Shown piece after piece: positions 7,629-17,149 of a stretch of DNA of 64,000 nt. Source of the DNA: SOIL31 sp964636815 (GTDB lineage: Bacteria; Babelota; Babeliae; Babelales; Vermiphilaceae); assembly GCA_964636815.1 (NCBI GenBank), contig CAZWTF010000005.1:46732-110731 (forward strand), written 5' to 3'. The notes below the pieces were generated by a model. That model was not told the origin of the DNA. It did not search any database and saw only the letters and a program-made list of their open reading frames with translations. How positions within the stretch are numbered: the first letter of the stretch is position 1; the number at the start of each line of letters is the position of its first letter. Position numbers and translations under genes: made by a program.

Positions 7629-9547
7629 TCTGAATATTCTTCGCCAGCTATAACCGTTAATTCATTAGTTTCTATTGTAGCATTTCTATGCAAAGAAGCA
7701 ATAGTGCTCTCTACTTGCGACTTCATACGATAAGGCATTATACGAGCTTTTATCTCTTTTTCTACGCCTAAAAGATGCGCTTCGCTATATTCCTCAATAG
7801 CGTCAACTTTAATTAAAAGGCTCGTTCTATCGTCATTATGCAATAAAACCAAACCTTCTTTATTAAGGCCAAGCATTCTTTTTGTTGGAAGTCCTTTTTT
7901 ATCAAGCTCTTGTATCTTCTTATTATCAGTTGGATGGACCATGCCTGTGTGATGAACTACTGCATTGTATTTTTTAGCGATAGCCTCAAAGGATGTATCT
8001 GCTGATGAATCTTTTGCTTCCTGTACCGCATTGATCATTGCATCATATGCTCGTTCTTCACAAACATCACCCTTAACAACCGCCTTAATAGAATCAAATT
8101 CTGGAAGATGACGCTCTACAACATTAGTCAGCAAAACAGCCATCCCAACTTCATTTTCTACAAAAAAGGCATACTCACCTTTTTTCAATCCAAAAAGCTC
8201 TTGGGAAAGCATTGTGTCATTCTTCATAATACCCACAGAAACTTCTTTTTTACCGCCTTTTTGAGCAATAAATGATTCTATTGTCTGCGTATCACCTTTG
8301 GTAGCAACAGCTTTAAGATCCTTTACAAAGCTCTTTTTGAACTGTTTTTCCGCCAGCATATTTTTGATTTCATTTTTTACTGAAAGCAGCGGCTTATAAG
8401 TACGTGGGATACGTTTAACAAGCTGTAAAACAACTTTACCATTTTTTGTTTCTATAACAGGAGAAATATCCCCAACGTTTTGTAGCAAGAAAGCCTCTTT
8501 TTCAAAAGATCCCTTACGTTCACCACGAGCAAATGGTTCTACAGGCTCCCATTTTTTTGCCCACACAGATGCAGGATTGTTTGCAATCTCTTCTTTTATC
8601 ATTTCAAGTGTCATATCAGGATGTTGTGCAAGCTGTTTTTCACTAATTTGTTGCACATGAACTTTAACTGGATCAAGGACATATTTACTTGCTTTATTAT
8701 CTTCATAATATTGCATCACTTGTTCTTCAGAAACTGATGCGCCATAACTTTTTGCATCAAATTTCCATACAATTCCATCTCGTTTTTCTGGAATCCAATA
8801 ACGGCGGCGTTGGTTGTTTTCTTTATTATAAAAATTAAGAGCATCTTCATCACTAATTGTTCTTTTCTTCTCTGCAGTTAAAAAAGAATCTAATGAAAAT
8901 GCTATGTATGAAAACTCTTTGCCAAGATTTTGCGCTATAAACTCTTGTTCAATATCAAACAAAGGAACATAACAAGTAGAACCAATAAATTGCATAGCTT
9001 GTAATTGAGATAGACTCTGTTCAATCTTGTGTTCAAAATCTCTCATCGATAAACCTTTATGATGTAAAAACATTTTCAGTTTTTCAGAGTTTAATACTCC
9101 TGTAGAATCAAAAAGGTATTGTGGGACAATTCTTTGTAAATGTTGACGAGCAAACTGAGCATTATTAATGCTTTCAGCAATATACCGTCCATCAACATGA
9201 ATACCAAGATCATCAACAAGCTGATTAAGTAAAGCTATTTTAATAAGCACTTCAGACGCCATTGCTTTTGGATCAGTTGGCCAATTCATTGCCTGCATTA
9301 AAAGATCAGCGTATTGACCATATTGCGCACGAATTTGTGCAAGAAACTCACTTTGTTCAGCAATTTCTTGTGCAAAGTCACGATACGAAACTTTTTTACC
9401 ATTAACTTGCATTGCCCATGAAGAAGCTCCGTCTTGTCTGAGTAATGAAGGTATAGAAACCATTCCGACACTCAACGCAACAACTATTAAAATAGCAATG
9501 TATCGAATAGTTGATTGTTTAAACTGGTTGCGAATAGTGATAATCAT
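7625..9547 (-). CDS. PpiD/SurA-like periplasmic chaperone
   Basis: The 640-residue protein has one N-terminal membrane anchor (about residues 10-30), a SurA-type N-terminal chaperone domain starting at MQVNGKKVSYRDF, and a parvulin-like segment around residues 290-390 (including VGDISPVIETKNGKVVLQLV). This is the PpiD arrangement for folding exported and outer-membrane proteins. The window holds many outer-membrane candidates that would need it. The ATG at 9547 has GAAAGG 9 bases upstream; a TTG at 9577 is less likely. Catalytic isomerase residues are not obvious. Confidence 0.8.
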   Translation of the reverse strand: MIITIRNQFKQSTIRYIAILIVVALSVGMVSIPSLLRQDGASSWAMQVNGKKVSYRDFAQEIAEQSEFLAQIRAQYGQYADLLMQAMNWPTDPKAMASEVLIKIALLNQLVDDLGIHVDGRYIAESINNAQFARQHLQRIVPQYLFDSTGVLNSEKLKMFLHHKGLSMRDFEHKIEQSLSQLQAMQFIGSTCYVPLFDIEQEFIAQNLGKEFSYIAFSLDSFLTAEKKRTISDEDALNFYNKENNQRRRYWIPEKRDGIVWKFDAKSYGASVSEEQVMQYYEDNKASKYVLDPVKVHVQQISEKQLAQHPDMTLEMIKEEIANNPASVWAKKWEPVEPFARGERKGSFEKEAFLLQNVGDISPVIETKNGKVVLQLVKRIPRTYKPLLSVKNEIKNMLAEKQFKKSFVKDLKAVATKGDTQTIESFIAQKGGKKEVSVGIMKNDTMLSQELFGLKKGEYAFFVENEVGMAVLLTNVVERHLPEFDSIKAVVKGDVCEERAYDAMINAVQEAKDSSADTSFEAIAKKYNAVVHHTGMVHPTDNKKIQELDKKGLPTKRMLGLNKEGLVLLHNDDRTSLLIKVDAIEEYSEAHLLGVEKEIKARIMPYRMKSQVESTIASLHRNATIETNELTVIAGEEYSE

Positions 9548-9580
9548 ACTATAAAACCTTTCTTTTTTATTATTCAAAAA

Positions 9581-10219
9581 TTAACAAATGCACACACGAG
9601 CATCTTTAATGTTTTCTTCTTTAGTAAGTTTATCAACAAGATGTAATAAATCATCTTTATTGGAATATTGAGCTGTCACAACCTGATACCAATACGAAGT
9701 ATTACCTTTGGCTGTCTTACTTGTTCGTTTTTTTACTTCCGTTTCAATTCCTTTTGCTGAAAGCTTTTTTACAAACAATTGCGCTGCTTTTTCCGTTCCA
9801 AAACCTATCAATTGGGCATAATACGATGGACCTTGCGCATCAAAAGATATATCAGTCGTAGCTGCAGCAACAACAATTTCTTCAGACATCAAAGATGATG
9901 TTTGAGTTGTATCATCTGCATGCGTTACTAATAATGCATCAGTCGTTACAGCTTCAGAGGAAGTAGAAAGTAATGTTGTATAAATTTTATCAGCAACAGC
10001 ATCTTGCCGCATATCTTGCGTAAATTGCTCAACAACTTTTTTCTTTCCTAAAAAATAACCTGTCATAAAAATAGAAAACGCCAACAGTAAAATAACTGCC
10101 ACAATAGCACTTAATTGTCTGTTGGGTATAAAAAGACCATGACTATCAGAACAGTGACACATTTGAGTGCCATTATTTTCGATTGATATTTTCTTGAAAG
10201 AATCTTCCCATTTATTCAT
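9581..10219 (-). CDS. SPOR-domain membrane protein
   Basis: The 212-residue protein has a cytoplasmic N-terminus of about 36 residues, one membrane helix (about 37-56), a Thr/Ser-rich linker and a C-terminal SPOR domain (YYAQLIGFGTEKAAQLFVKK, then TSYWYQVVTAQY). SPOR domains bind denuded septal peptidoglycan and recruit proteins to division sites. It overlaps the end of miaA by 8 bases and is followed by the PpiD-like gene. Confidence 0.85.
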   Translation of the reverse strand: MNKWEDSFKKISIENNGTQMCHCSDSHGLFIPNRQLSAIVAVILLLAFSIFMTGYFLGKKKVVEQFTQDMRQDAVADKIYTTLLSTSSEAVTTDALLVTHADDTTQTSSLMSEEIVVAAATTDISFDAQGPSYYAQLIGFGTEKAAQLFVKKLSAKGIETEVKKRTSKTAKGNTSYWYQVVTAQYSNKDDLLHLVDKLTKEENIKDARVCIC

Positions 10220-11189
10220 ATTTTTTACCTATTTTACAGGATAGTCGTTGTAACAGCTCATTAATATATAAATTAATTTTGACATTCGTCAAGTTCACAA
10301 CTTCAAGACAACCAATATATTTGCCAGTATACTTCTTTTCTTTATTTATTTCACGCTCCAACTTACGCCAAAATGTATATTGTCGTTTCGCATACTGTCT
10401 TGTTTGCGCACTAATTTTTTCAACCATATCAGCAAAAAGTTTAGTATCATTTTGATGCAATAAATAATCAAAAATTTCACTGTATCCAATAATGTTTTTC
10501 TTTTGAATAAAAGTTTGCCACGGACTATGTTCAAGCGCTTTTGTTTCTTCTATCCAACCTTGCTTGAACATTTCAAGCACACGAGCATTAATTCGATCTT
10601 TCAGTTCTTGGCGATCGCGTTCTAAAAAAACAATCATGAAGTCTGCTTGCGGATCATATGTTGGAGTATACGTTGAAGGTAAATTTCCGGTTGCATGCCA
10701 AATAGTTAATGCTCGCTGAATACGATACGTATCTGCTTTATCAATGCATGATGCGCGCTGAGGATCAATCTTAAAAAGTTCCTGCCACAAATTTATGTCT
10801 TTTGGGTAGAGTAAAGATATATCAACATCAGGAATTGATGCTTGCGGCGGAAAAAGTAACGCATGCAAATAAAAACCACTTCCACCAACAAGTATTGGCA
10901 ATCGCCCTCGAGATCTTACTTCTTCCACTGTCTTATATAACAATGATCGATATTCAGTAACGGTAAAGTTTGCGGGAGTGTCAATAACATCAAAAAGGTG
11001 ATGAGGAACTGAACTATTTTTCCAATCCGGTTTTGCAGTGCCAATAGATAACGGTGTATAAAATTGCCCTACATCCATATTAATAATTTCAGCAGGAACA
11101 TGTTCTGCAATAGCAAGTGCTACATCTGTTTTACCAACACCAGTTGGACCATAGATAACAAGTATAAAAGGAAGATTTGTTGTTTTCAT
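10212..11189 (-). CDS. miaA: tRNA dimethylallyltransferase MiaA
   Basis: MiaA adds the dimethylallyl group to A37 of tRNAs reading UNN codons. The 325-residue product has the P-loop GPTGVGKTD near residue 14, DVGQFYTPLSIGTAKP (the DSxQxYxxxxIGTAKP region, with Val for Ser), LVGGSGFYLHALL and the C-terminal QTRQYAKRQYTFWRK motif. An upstream extension to 11291 lacks family similarity, so the Met before KTTNLPF was chosen; no strong Shine-Dalgarno is seen. It overlaps the SPOR gene. Confidence 0.93.
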   Translation of the reverse strand: MKTTNLPFILVIYGPTGVGKTDVALAIAEHVPAEIINMDVGQFYTPLSIGTAKPDWKNSSVPHHLFDVIDTPANFTVTEYRSLLYKTVEEVRSRGRLPILVGGSGFYLHALLFPPQASIPDVDISLLYPKDINLWQELFKIDPQRASCIDKADTYRIQRALTIWHATGNLPSTYTPTYDPQADFMIVFLERDRQELKDRINARVLEMFKQGWIEETKALEHSPWQTFIQKKNIIGYSEIFDYLLHQNDTKLFADMVEKISAQTRQYAKRQYTFWRKLEREINKEKKYTGKYIGCLEVVNLTNVKINLYINELLQRLSCKIGKKYE

Positions 11190-11321
11190 ATGAATAAGCA
11201 TACATGAAAACAATTCATTTATCCTCAAAATTTTCAACCAATCCTTCGCATACGAAGACATCTTTATTGGGGTTAAAAAAATGGGGCTCATTAAAGCCCC
11301 ATTAAAATAACTATAAAAATA

Positions 11322-11849
11322 TTATTGATGGAAAGATGACTCACGATGTTTCATTTTATCACCGACGAGTTCTTTTAATTGTCGGGCTGCATCAGAAGTT
11401 TCCATTTTTGTAACTATTGCAATTTCTTCGATTAAAAGGTTTTCTGTTTGTTGCAACAAGCTTTTTTCGCCAAACGAAAGCTCTTTATTACCTTCAATAT
11501 GTCTTAGATCTCTATAAATTGCACACAATTCTAAAAGATTACCACTGCGAAGTTTTCCTTGATACTCTTTATTACGCTTATTCCAATTACTTGCTGCAGC
11601 ATCTAACTGCTTTGCCATCATTGGTTGCGCCAATAGTTTAAAAATATCATTAATATATTCAGCAGAACTCAGATGTCGAATTCCAACCGCAGTTGCATTT
11701 TCTGTTGGAACCAGAATAGTCATATCTTTATTAAGAAATCGTAATTCAAAAAACTGTAGGGATCTACCAGCAATTTTTTTTTCAATGACGCAGCTAATAA
11801 CTGCAACACCATGACCTGGATAAACAACTTTCTCATTGCGAGCAAACAT
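11322..11849 (-). CDS. carD: CarD-family transcription factor
   Basis: CarD-type proteins bind the RNA polymerase beta subunit and stabilise open promoter complexes. The 175-residue product has the RNAP-interacting Tudor-like domain (MFARNEKVVYPGHGVAVI to about residue 60, including ILVPTENATAVGIR) and a helical C-terminal DNA-binding domain. The ATG at 11849 matches the usual family start; an ATG at 11864 with GAGGAG 12 bases upstream is an alternative. It stands first in the minus-strand block. Confidence 0.9.
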   Translation of the reverse strand: MFARNEKVVYPGHGVAVISCVIEKKIAGRSLQFFELRFLNKDMTILVPTENATAVGIRHLSSAEYINDIFKLLAQPMMAKQLDAAASNWNKRNKEYQGKLRSGNLLELCAIYRDLRHIEGNKELSFGEKSLLQQTENLLIEEIAIVTKMETSDAARQLKELVGDKMKHRESSFHQ

Positions 11850-11967
11850 TTGCCACCCTTTCATACAAAGGTATAGCTCCTCGCAAGGATAGCTTTTACA
11901 CAGGTAATAAGCATATCATATTTTTATAAAATACTTAAGGCCTATATTTGTTTATGTTAAAAACAGT

Positions 11968-12936
11968 TTAATAAAATAAATACCACGAATGCCCGTTATC
12001 TTGAGCTACATTCGCATTATGATCGGCGATCTGTTCTGAAGTTTTTGCATAATATTTTTGTAATAATGCTATAACCACACTAAAAGTACAATCTTCTTTT
12101 TCTAATGCTATAACTTCATCAAGCAGCGTTGCGCCACTCAACTCTTCATTTATATTATAATAGCCATCATCTAATAATATCTTCAAAGCTTTACAACTTT
12201 TATTAATGCATGCTCGTCTGAAAAGTTGACGGCACAATAACGATCGGTATTCATCTCCGCAATATAATTCTCCAAAAGCATCGGACCAATTATGTATAAG
12301 CTGCTGTATACATTTTCCATGATCACAATCAACTGCAACATTCAAAGCTCTTTTAATATTAGTTTTATCGCTTATGATGAAATATTCAATAATATTACTA
12401 TTACCCGAAAGACATGCCATAATCAAAGGAGTTGATGCAGATGCTATTGTATCTGAGGGTGCATTGCTAACATTATATTTTTTCAACAACGCAATCATTT
12501 TATCATTGCCAAAATTATAAGGATCCAGAACAACTTCTTTTCCTACTTGATTAATATCAACATATCGATAATATAAATTCTTCTTTTCAATTTTATTGAG
12601 ATAACTATTTTTCAGGATATTTTCAACACCATCATAATTTTTGGTATACACAGCATGCAAAAATATACGGGACAAATGTGGATAATCAATAGTGTCAAAA
12701 CTATCAATAGTCTTTATTGATCCTACTTGAGACCAATGCTTATTAATGCTTTGAAAGTTAGCCTTATTATTCGAATGCTTAAAAACAAGCAACTGCACCT
12801 CTGGTAGAAATTGAGAGAACTGCTCAAATTGTATTGAATCACCATATATTAGACTGCGTAACCGTTCCATGCTATACATGTGCTGAGTAGAAAAGAGAGA
12901 CATAATCAATATCATACGAATTGTCAAAAACGGCAT
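11968..12936 (-). CDS. Exported F-box-like/ankyrin-type protein
   Basis: The 322-residue product has a signal peptide ending HMYS and then Met-Glu. A short motif near residues 40-75 (FLPEVQLLVF, then NKHWSQVG) resembles an F-box, which in eukaryotes recruits ubiquitin ligases. Later segments (TPLIMACLSGNSNIIEYFI, CKALKILLDDG, TLLDEVIAL) resemble degenerate ankyrin repeats. AAAGGATATTG precedes the ATG. The combination suggests a host-directed effector; F-box assignment is by eye only. Its close relative is the next gene. Confidence 0.75.
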   Translation of the reverse strand: MPFLTIRMILIMSLFSTQHMYSMERLRSLIYGDSIQFEQFSQFLPEVQLLVFKHSNNKANFQSINKHWSQVGSIKTIDSFDTIDYPHLSRIFLHAVYTKNYDGVENILKNSYLNKIEKKNLYYRYVDINQVGKEVVLDPYNFGNDKMIALLKKYNVSNAPSDTIASASTPLIMACLSGNSNIIEYFIISDKTNIKRALNVAVDCDHGKCIQQLIHNWSDAFGELYCGDEYRSLLCRQLFRRACINKSCKALKILLDDGYYNINEELSGATLLDEVIALEKEDCTFSVVIALLQKYYAKTSEQIADHNANVAQDNGHSWYLFY

Positions 12937-13184
12937 ATTCACAATATCCTTTCTGTATACTATTATGTGCATATAGAATGTTTATCATACATTGTTACAT
13001 GCGTAACACAAGATATTATTACGTCAAAAAAAGCATCAATAAAAACAGGTCAATTTAAAAGGATTTTAATTGCAGTCATGTCATAGTTCAAAAAATGTTA
13101 AATTCTCAAAACCAACAAACCTCATCAATGTTTTTAGATTTTATAAAATTAGAATTCAATTTGAATGCCCCAAGCAGTTTATTA

Positions 13185-14374
13185 TCATTGGATCGGACAA
13201 AAAGTCATGAAAGCTAGCTGACTTTTATTTTCATCTTCTGCATACTTTACTTCTTGCCAAGTCTTGCCACCAAGTTGTTTGTATAAACCAATATACTCTT
13301 GAAGATCAGGGATATCTTTCTGCTCAAGTAATTCATCCATAATTGTTGTATTGCGCCCCGGATGAATACCAACAGGATCATTTAAACGACCATAAACATT
13401 ATTTTCCACCAGTGCCTTAAACGCACGTTTTTTATTATTACGCATCGCTAATCGCAATAAATCAAGATGAAGCCGATCATGGACTATATGACTTACCTCA
13501 GAGGACAACATTGCAATACAATGTTGATTATCATTATAGATGGACATCACAATGCAATCATAAAACTGTATTGTTGAACTATCTGCTTTTAATTTTTCAA
13601 CTATATCCACATCACCATCAAAACAAGCACCAAACAAAAGAGTCTTAAAGTTGATTGTATGCTTATCTGAANNNNNNNNNNNNNNNNNNNNNNNNNNNNN
13701 NNNNNNNNNNNNNNNNNNNNNNNNNNNNNNNNNNNNNNNNNNNNNNNNNNNNNNNNNNNNNNNNNNNNNNNATCATAATCAAAGTTACGTTGCTCAGTAC
13801 GATTAAGAATAGTGCGCATCACCTTATCAAAACAAGCACCAAACAAAAGAGTCTTAAAGTTGATTGTATGCTTATCTGAATTCGACACCAAATCCAACTC
13901 CTTGCATTTTTCACAAGTCATATTGCTACATAATGCATTTAAACCATACACATCCCAAAGCCTCAAGCTTTGTTGCTCATTATTATTGCCAAGATAATTT
14001 ATCCCAAAATCATAATCAAAGTTACGTTGCTCAGTACGATTAAGAATAGTGCGCATCACCTTAATATTCTTATCCAATGCAGCATGCATCATAATATAAC
14101 GCCAATCATCATGACTTGCCCTAAAAGATGTATTATTAACAAGTTGATACATATTGGGAGCTTTTTTAGCACCAATTGCATGCCACGATTTACAACATGT
14201 TTTTAATTGGTTTTGTATAGATGGATGCGCAACAACAAAAATATGTCTTTGGAGATCTGTTGACAACTGTTCAGTATAAAACTTAGGAACATCAATAATT
14301 TCCATACCCAAAGATATAATGCTACTAAGAAGCATGAGCGATACAGAAATTGTTTTTAAAACAGATTGATACAT
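13185..14374 (-). CDS. Exported F-box-like/ankyrin-type protein split by an assembly gap
   Basis: Two open stretches belong to one gene. The N-terminal part starts at the ATG at 14374 (GGA 8 bases upstream) with a signal peptide ending SIISLG, then Met-Glu and an F-box-like segment (DLQRHIFVVAHP to KSWHAIG). The C-terminal part ends at 13185 with an ankyrin-like tail (TTIMDELLEQKDIPDLQEY). The frames differ by one base across the 100 N. Filling the gap with the missing 128 bases of the second copy of a 237-bp tandem repeat restores the frame. The gene is therefore probably intact in the cell. Confidence 0.75.
13617..14063. repeat. In-frame 237-bp tandem duplication interrupted by N gap
   Basis: Bases 13617-13671 repeat exactly at 13826-13880, and 13772-13826 repeat exactly at 14009-14063; both matches are 55 bases. 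Copies are offset by 237 bases, that is 79 codons. The first copy is incomplete because of the gap. Confidence 0.85.
13672..13771. other. Assembly gap, 100 N
   Basis: Exactly 100 N, a conventional placeholder for unknown length. Both flanks end in 55-base repeats, typical of a short-read assembler stopping in a tandem repeat. The repeat structure predicts a true length of 128 bases if only two copies exist. Confidence 0.95.
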
Positions 14375-14541
14375 GTATATTTCCAACAATAATTGGTCAT
14401 AGATTATTTTCTCTTATTGTTAAGAAGTATGCATTATTTATAAAACAATTCAATTCAATTGGCAAAAAGTAGTTTTAACCCAAATAAAAAAAGCCGCCTT
14501 ATTAAAAGCAGCTCTTTTTATCCAAATCTTATTTTTAGTCT

Positions 14542-15735
14542 TTAATCAACATCAGGCTCTGTCAGCTCTGGGATATTAAGTCGTTGATTACGCTCCATCT
14601 CTATTCGTCTGAAAGTGGCGTACGTTAATCTATCAAAATGATCACTCGCCATTCTTTCTTCAGGCGTCATCGAATATCTTCGGTTAGGCAAATGCTCAAT
14701 AATATTGCCGATGTATTTCATTTTTTTTAATGTTTTAGCTGTACATCCACCATTATCTATGAAAGTCTGAATATTTTCTTCCCCAAAATATTTCTCATGC
14801 GAAATCATAAGATCTAGGGTAGTACGTTTTTTATGATCGAAATAACAGAGTGGATCGTAAGCCTTAATCCTATTGGCATTATACGGATCTTTCTGGGCTA
14901 TAAACTCAAAAATTTCTTTATTATCAGCAGATGCGCCTAAAAGAGCATAAGACAGAATTACTCTCGCCTCTTTGTCAAATTGAATGCTGTCCCCAAACAA
15001 TTGCTTACCTTCTTGTTTTATTTTTGGCAAAAGCAATTCAAGAGCGTTATTGTTTTTATTAGGATAATTTATAAAAGCCAAAGCCGCATGATGCGTAGCC
15101 TGTCGACTAGGATTACTTTTGAGTTCTTTCTGTATATCTTCATCATTACCAAAAAGGGATGCCATCACAAGAGGATAATTTTTATTATCATCGTAAGTTA
15201 TCTCATATACGCTTGGGTTTTTATAAATACAATTAATGCGTTTTTGCTTGAACGCTTTTCGAAATCTTTCTTTACCAATCGTACTAATTTTTTCATGAGA
15301 ATCTGAAAAAAATGATGTACCATAAGGATTGAAAAACGGTGGGTGGTAAGGATGGTAAAAGGATTCGTGATAAGGATTAACCCCAAAAAACCCCAGCTCA
15401 ATGCCTTTTTCTGGATTTACATTAACAGCGTTATGAACCAACACCACAGGCACATAATTACCTTCATTACTTAAGAACTTCTGCACAAATTTTGGATTAT
15501 GACGATTCTTGTAAAGCTTTTCTAAATTATACAGACCTTGCTCTTCCAAAGGTAAAGCCTTAACCATCTCTTTTTCTTTTTCATATATAGGCTTTAAACA
15601 AGAGGCGACAGATGCTTGGACGGCCTTTGTACTTTGTTCATCTTTATATCTTACAATCATCCCAAAGGAAATAGCATTACTCATCAAAACGAGCGCTAAA
15701 ACGCTTGTTTTAAAGATAAATTGACATCTGTTCAC
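14542..15735 (-). CDS. Exported protein, probably ankyrin-like
   Basis: A GTG at 15735 was chosen because AGGGGG lies 7 bases upstream and the product then begins with a clean signal peptide (NRCQFIFKTSVLALVLM, ending AISFG) followed by Met. An ATG at 15774 would add 13 residues before it. The 397-residue protein has ankyrin-like segments (YPLVMASLFGNDEDIQKEL near 200, RVILSYALLGASADNKEIF near 260, RTTLDLMISHEKYFG near 320). It belongs with the two preceding genes as an exported repeat protein; its target is unknown. Confidence 0.7.
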   Translation of the reverse strand: MNRCQFIFKTSVLALVLMSNAISFGMIVRYKDEQSTKAVQASVASCLKPIYEKEKEMVKALPLEEQGLYNLEKLYKNRHNPKFVQKFLSNEGNYVPVVLVHNAVNVNPEKGIELGFFGVNPYHESFYHPYHPPFFNPYGTSFFSDSHEKISTIGKERFRKAFKQKRINCIYKNPSVYEITYDDNKNYPLVMASLFGNDEDIQKELKSNPSRQATHHAALAFINYPNKNNNALELLLPKIKQEGKQLFGDSIQFDKEARVILSYALLGASADNKEIFEFIAQKDPYNANRIKAYDPLCYFDHKKRTTLDLMISHEKYFGEENIQTFIDNGGCTAKTLKKMKYIGNIIEHLPNRRYSMTPEERMASDHFDRLTYATFRRIEMERNQRLNIPELTEPDVD

Positions 15736-16138
15736 AGAAAAACCCCCTAAATAGCAATTGATACGCAAAATCATTTAATAATCCAATATATATATTTATT
15801 ATATACTAACTGAAAAACAGTTCAAACGGGTAGGCCAAATGACAATCTACATAGAAAACAACTTATCAAAGATAGACGGGGTTAGGCTGGTAAAAAAACT
15901 AGGTACAAAAAACAAGGGCGCGCACCTTCCCTTTTTAGGGATTCTTTTATTTTGCAAAAATGATAATGTGATTTTCAAAAACATATAATAACTATTTTTT
16001 ACAATTTGATTGAATTGCGAATTTTATACATCAAAAATTTTAGATAAAGCTACGAAAATTTCTACATCTTAAGAACGTGTATTGGTGCGATCACCTTGTT
16101 CACTTTTTTAATTGACGTGCGATTGGTACTTAGTCTTA

Positions 16139-16173
16139 CTTGCCCTTCGTAACTCATAGAGTGAAGTAGGGTT
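16139..16173. repeat. Palindromic element copy, intergenic
   Basis: TTGCCCTTCGTA (16140-16151) and GAAGTAGGG (16163-16171) flank an 11-base centre. The same two arms, in reverse complement and with another centre, occur inside the caspase-fold gene at 57584-57612. Confidence 0.7.
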
Positions 16174-16780
16174 ACTCTTATATGCTTATACGTGTATATG
16201 TGTTACCTTTTACTTATACCTACCCTTTATCATTCTTACTCTTTTCCTTATTATTCTTACTTCTCTTATTCTTCTTATTCTTATATATCTCTATATATAC
16301 ATATACATATCTATACCTCTTATTCTTTTTATTCTTATTCCTGATCTTATTCTTAGTCCTATTCTTTGTCTTGGTCTTTTCCTTATTATCCTTATTACCC
16401 TTACTCTTTATCTTACTCTTTTTCTTATTCTTCTCTTGTATGCCTACAAAGAACCAACCACCCTTTTAAGCAACAAACTTCGTAGTAAAACATCTTAAGT
16501 TCTTATCTTTAATACTCTTTTTACTCTTATTCTTTATATATATATCTTCATATACATATGTAGTCGTGATACCCAATACTCATTTATACTTATACCTATA
16601 TACTTATACCTATATCTATCTTCTATATATTCCTAGATATATGTCTTTATATTCTTATATCCTATACTTCCATCTTCACCCTTCTTACTTCTTCTTTCTT
16701 ATCACCTTTCTTTATCTTATTCTGCTTTCTTTCATTATTCCTTATTCCTTCTTAATTCCTTCTTATAACGAAGTCTCCTG
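16174..16780. repeat. Pyrimidine-rich low-complexity tract
   Basis: The plus strand is dominated by T and C in degenerate units such as TTATTCTTA and TATATCTATA for about 600 bases. No unit is exactly periodic. Such strand asymmetry is unlike the rest of the window. Confidence 0.7.
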
Positions 16781-16926
16781 CCCCCCGCCTTCGTTATCAA
16801 TCCCCAAAGAAAAGGCGGGGGGCAGGATGACGGAGTGGGGCTCCGCGCGCGGCCACTTTAATAAAAAACTTGCGTCCTGCTCGACCAAAACGCGTACAAT
16901 AAATGGTTCAGCCCCACTCCGTCATC
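16765..16926. repeat. Three overlapping GC-rich inverted repeats
   Basis: Arms: ATAACGAAG 16765-16773 with CTTCGTTAT 16789-16797; CCTGCCCCCCGCCTT 16777-16791 with its complement at 16812-16826; and a 17-base arm 16826-16842 with its exact complement at 16910-16926. The first two overlap and exclude each other. Confidence 0.85.
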
Positions 16927-17040
16927 AATTATCCGACATATATAGCAAAAAAAGAAGGGCTTTCATTCCAATATGCAAAAAAACACCACAAATACCGTCA
17001 AACCCCAATTTGCAGCCCCTCATACTTAATTATCCGACAT
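16927..17040 (+). repeat. Pair of 13-base direct repeats
   Basis: AATTATCCGACAT occurs at 16927-16939 and again at 17028-17040, 101 bases apart, in the dnaK upstream region. Confidence 0.7.
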
Positions 17041-17149
17041 GCATAACAAACAATTAAAGATTGCCTGTAGATCGCTATAATCATATCAATCATGCAAAGC
17101 AAGCTTCATAAACCTTGAGCGTACCCCACTAATATTTTGTGAGTCTTTA

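Noticed and set aside
13601..13671. C-terminal tail of the frame reading through the N gap
   Set aside because: The frame after the gap is off because 100 N is not the real length; the adjacent frame continues the gene.
13617..14063. CRISPR-like repeat
   Set aside because: The repeats are long, only two copies, and lie inside a coding sequence; it is a tandem gene-internal duplication. No CRISPR array or cas gene was seen in the window.
16182..16469. 95-codon ORF in the pyrimidine-rich tract
   Set aside because: It encodes almost only Leu, Phe, Tyr and Ser from low-complexity DNA, has no ribosome binding site and resembles no protein.
16566..17057. 163-codon ORF spanning the tract and the inverted repeats
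   Set aside because: Its first half is low complexity, and it then reads through GC-rich hairpins; no ribosome binding site or family similarity.
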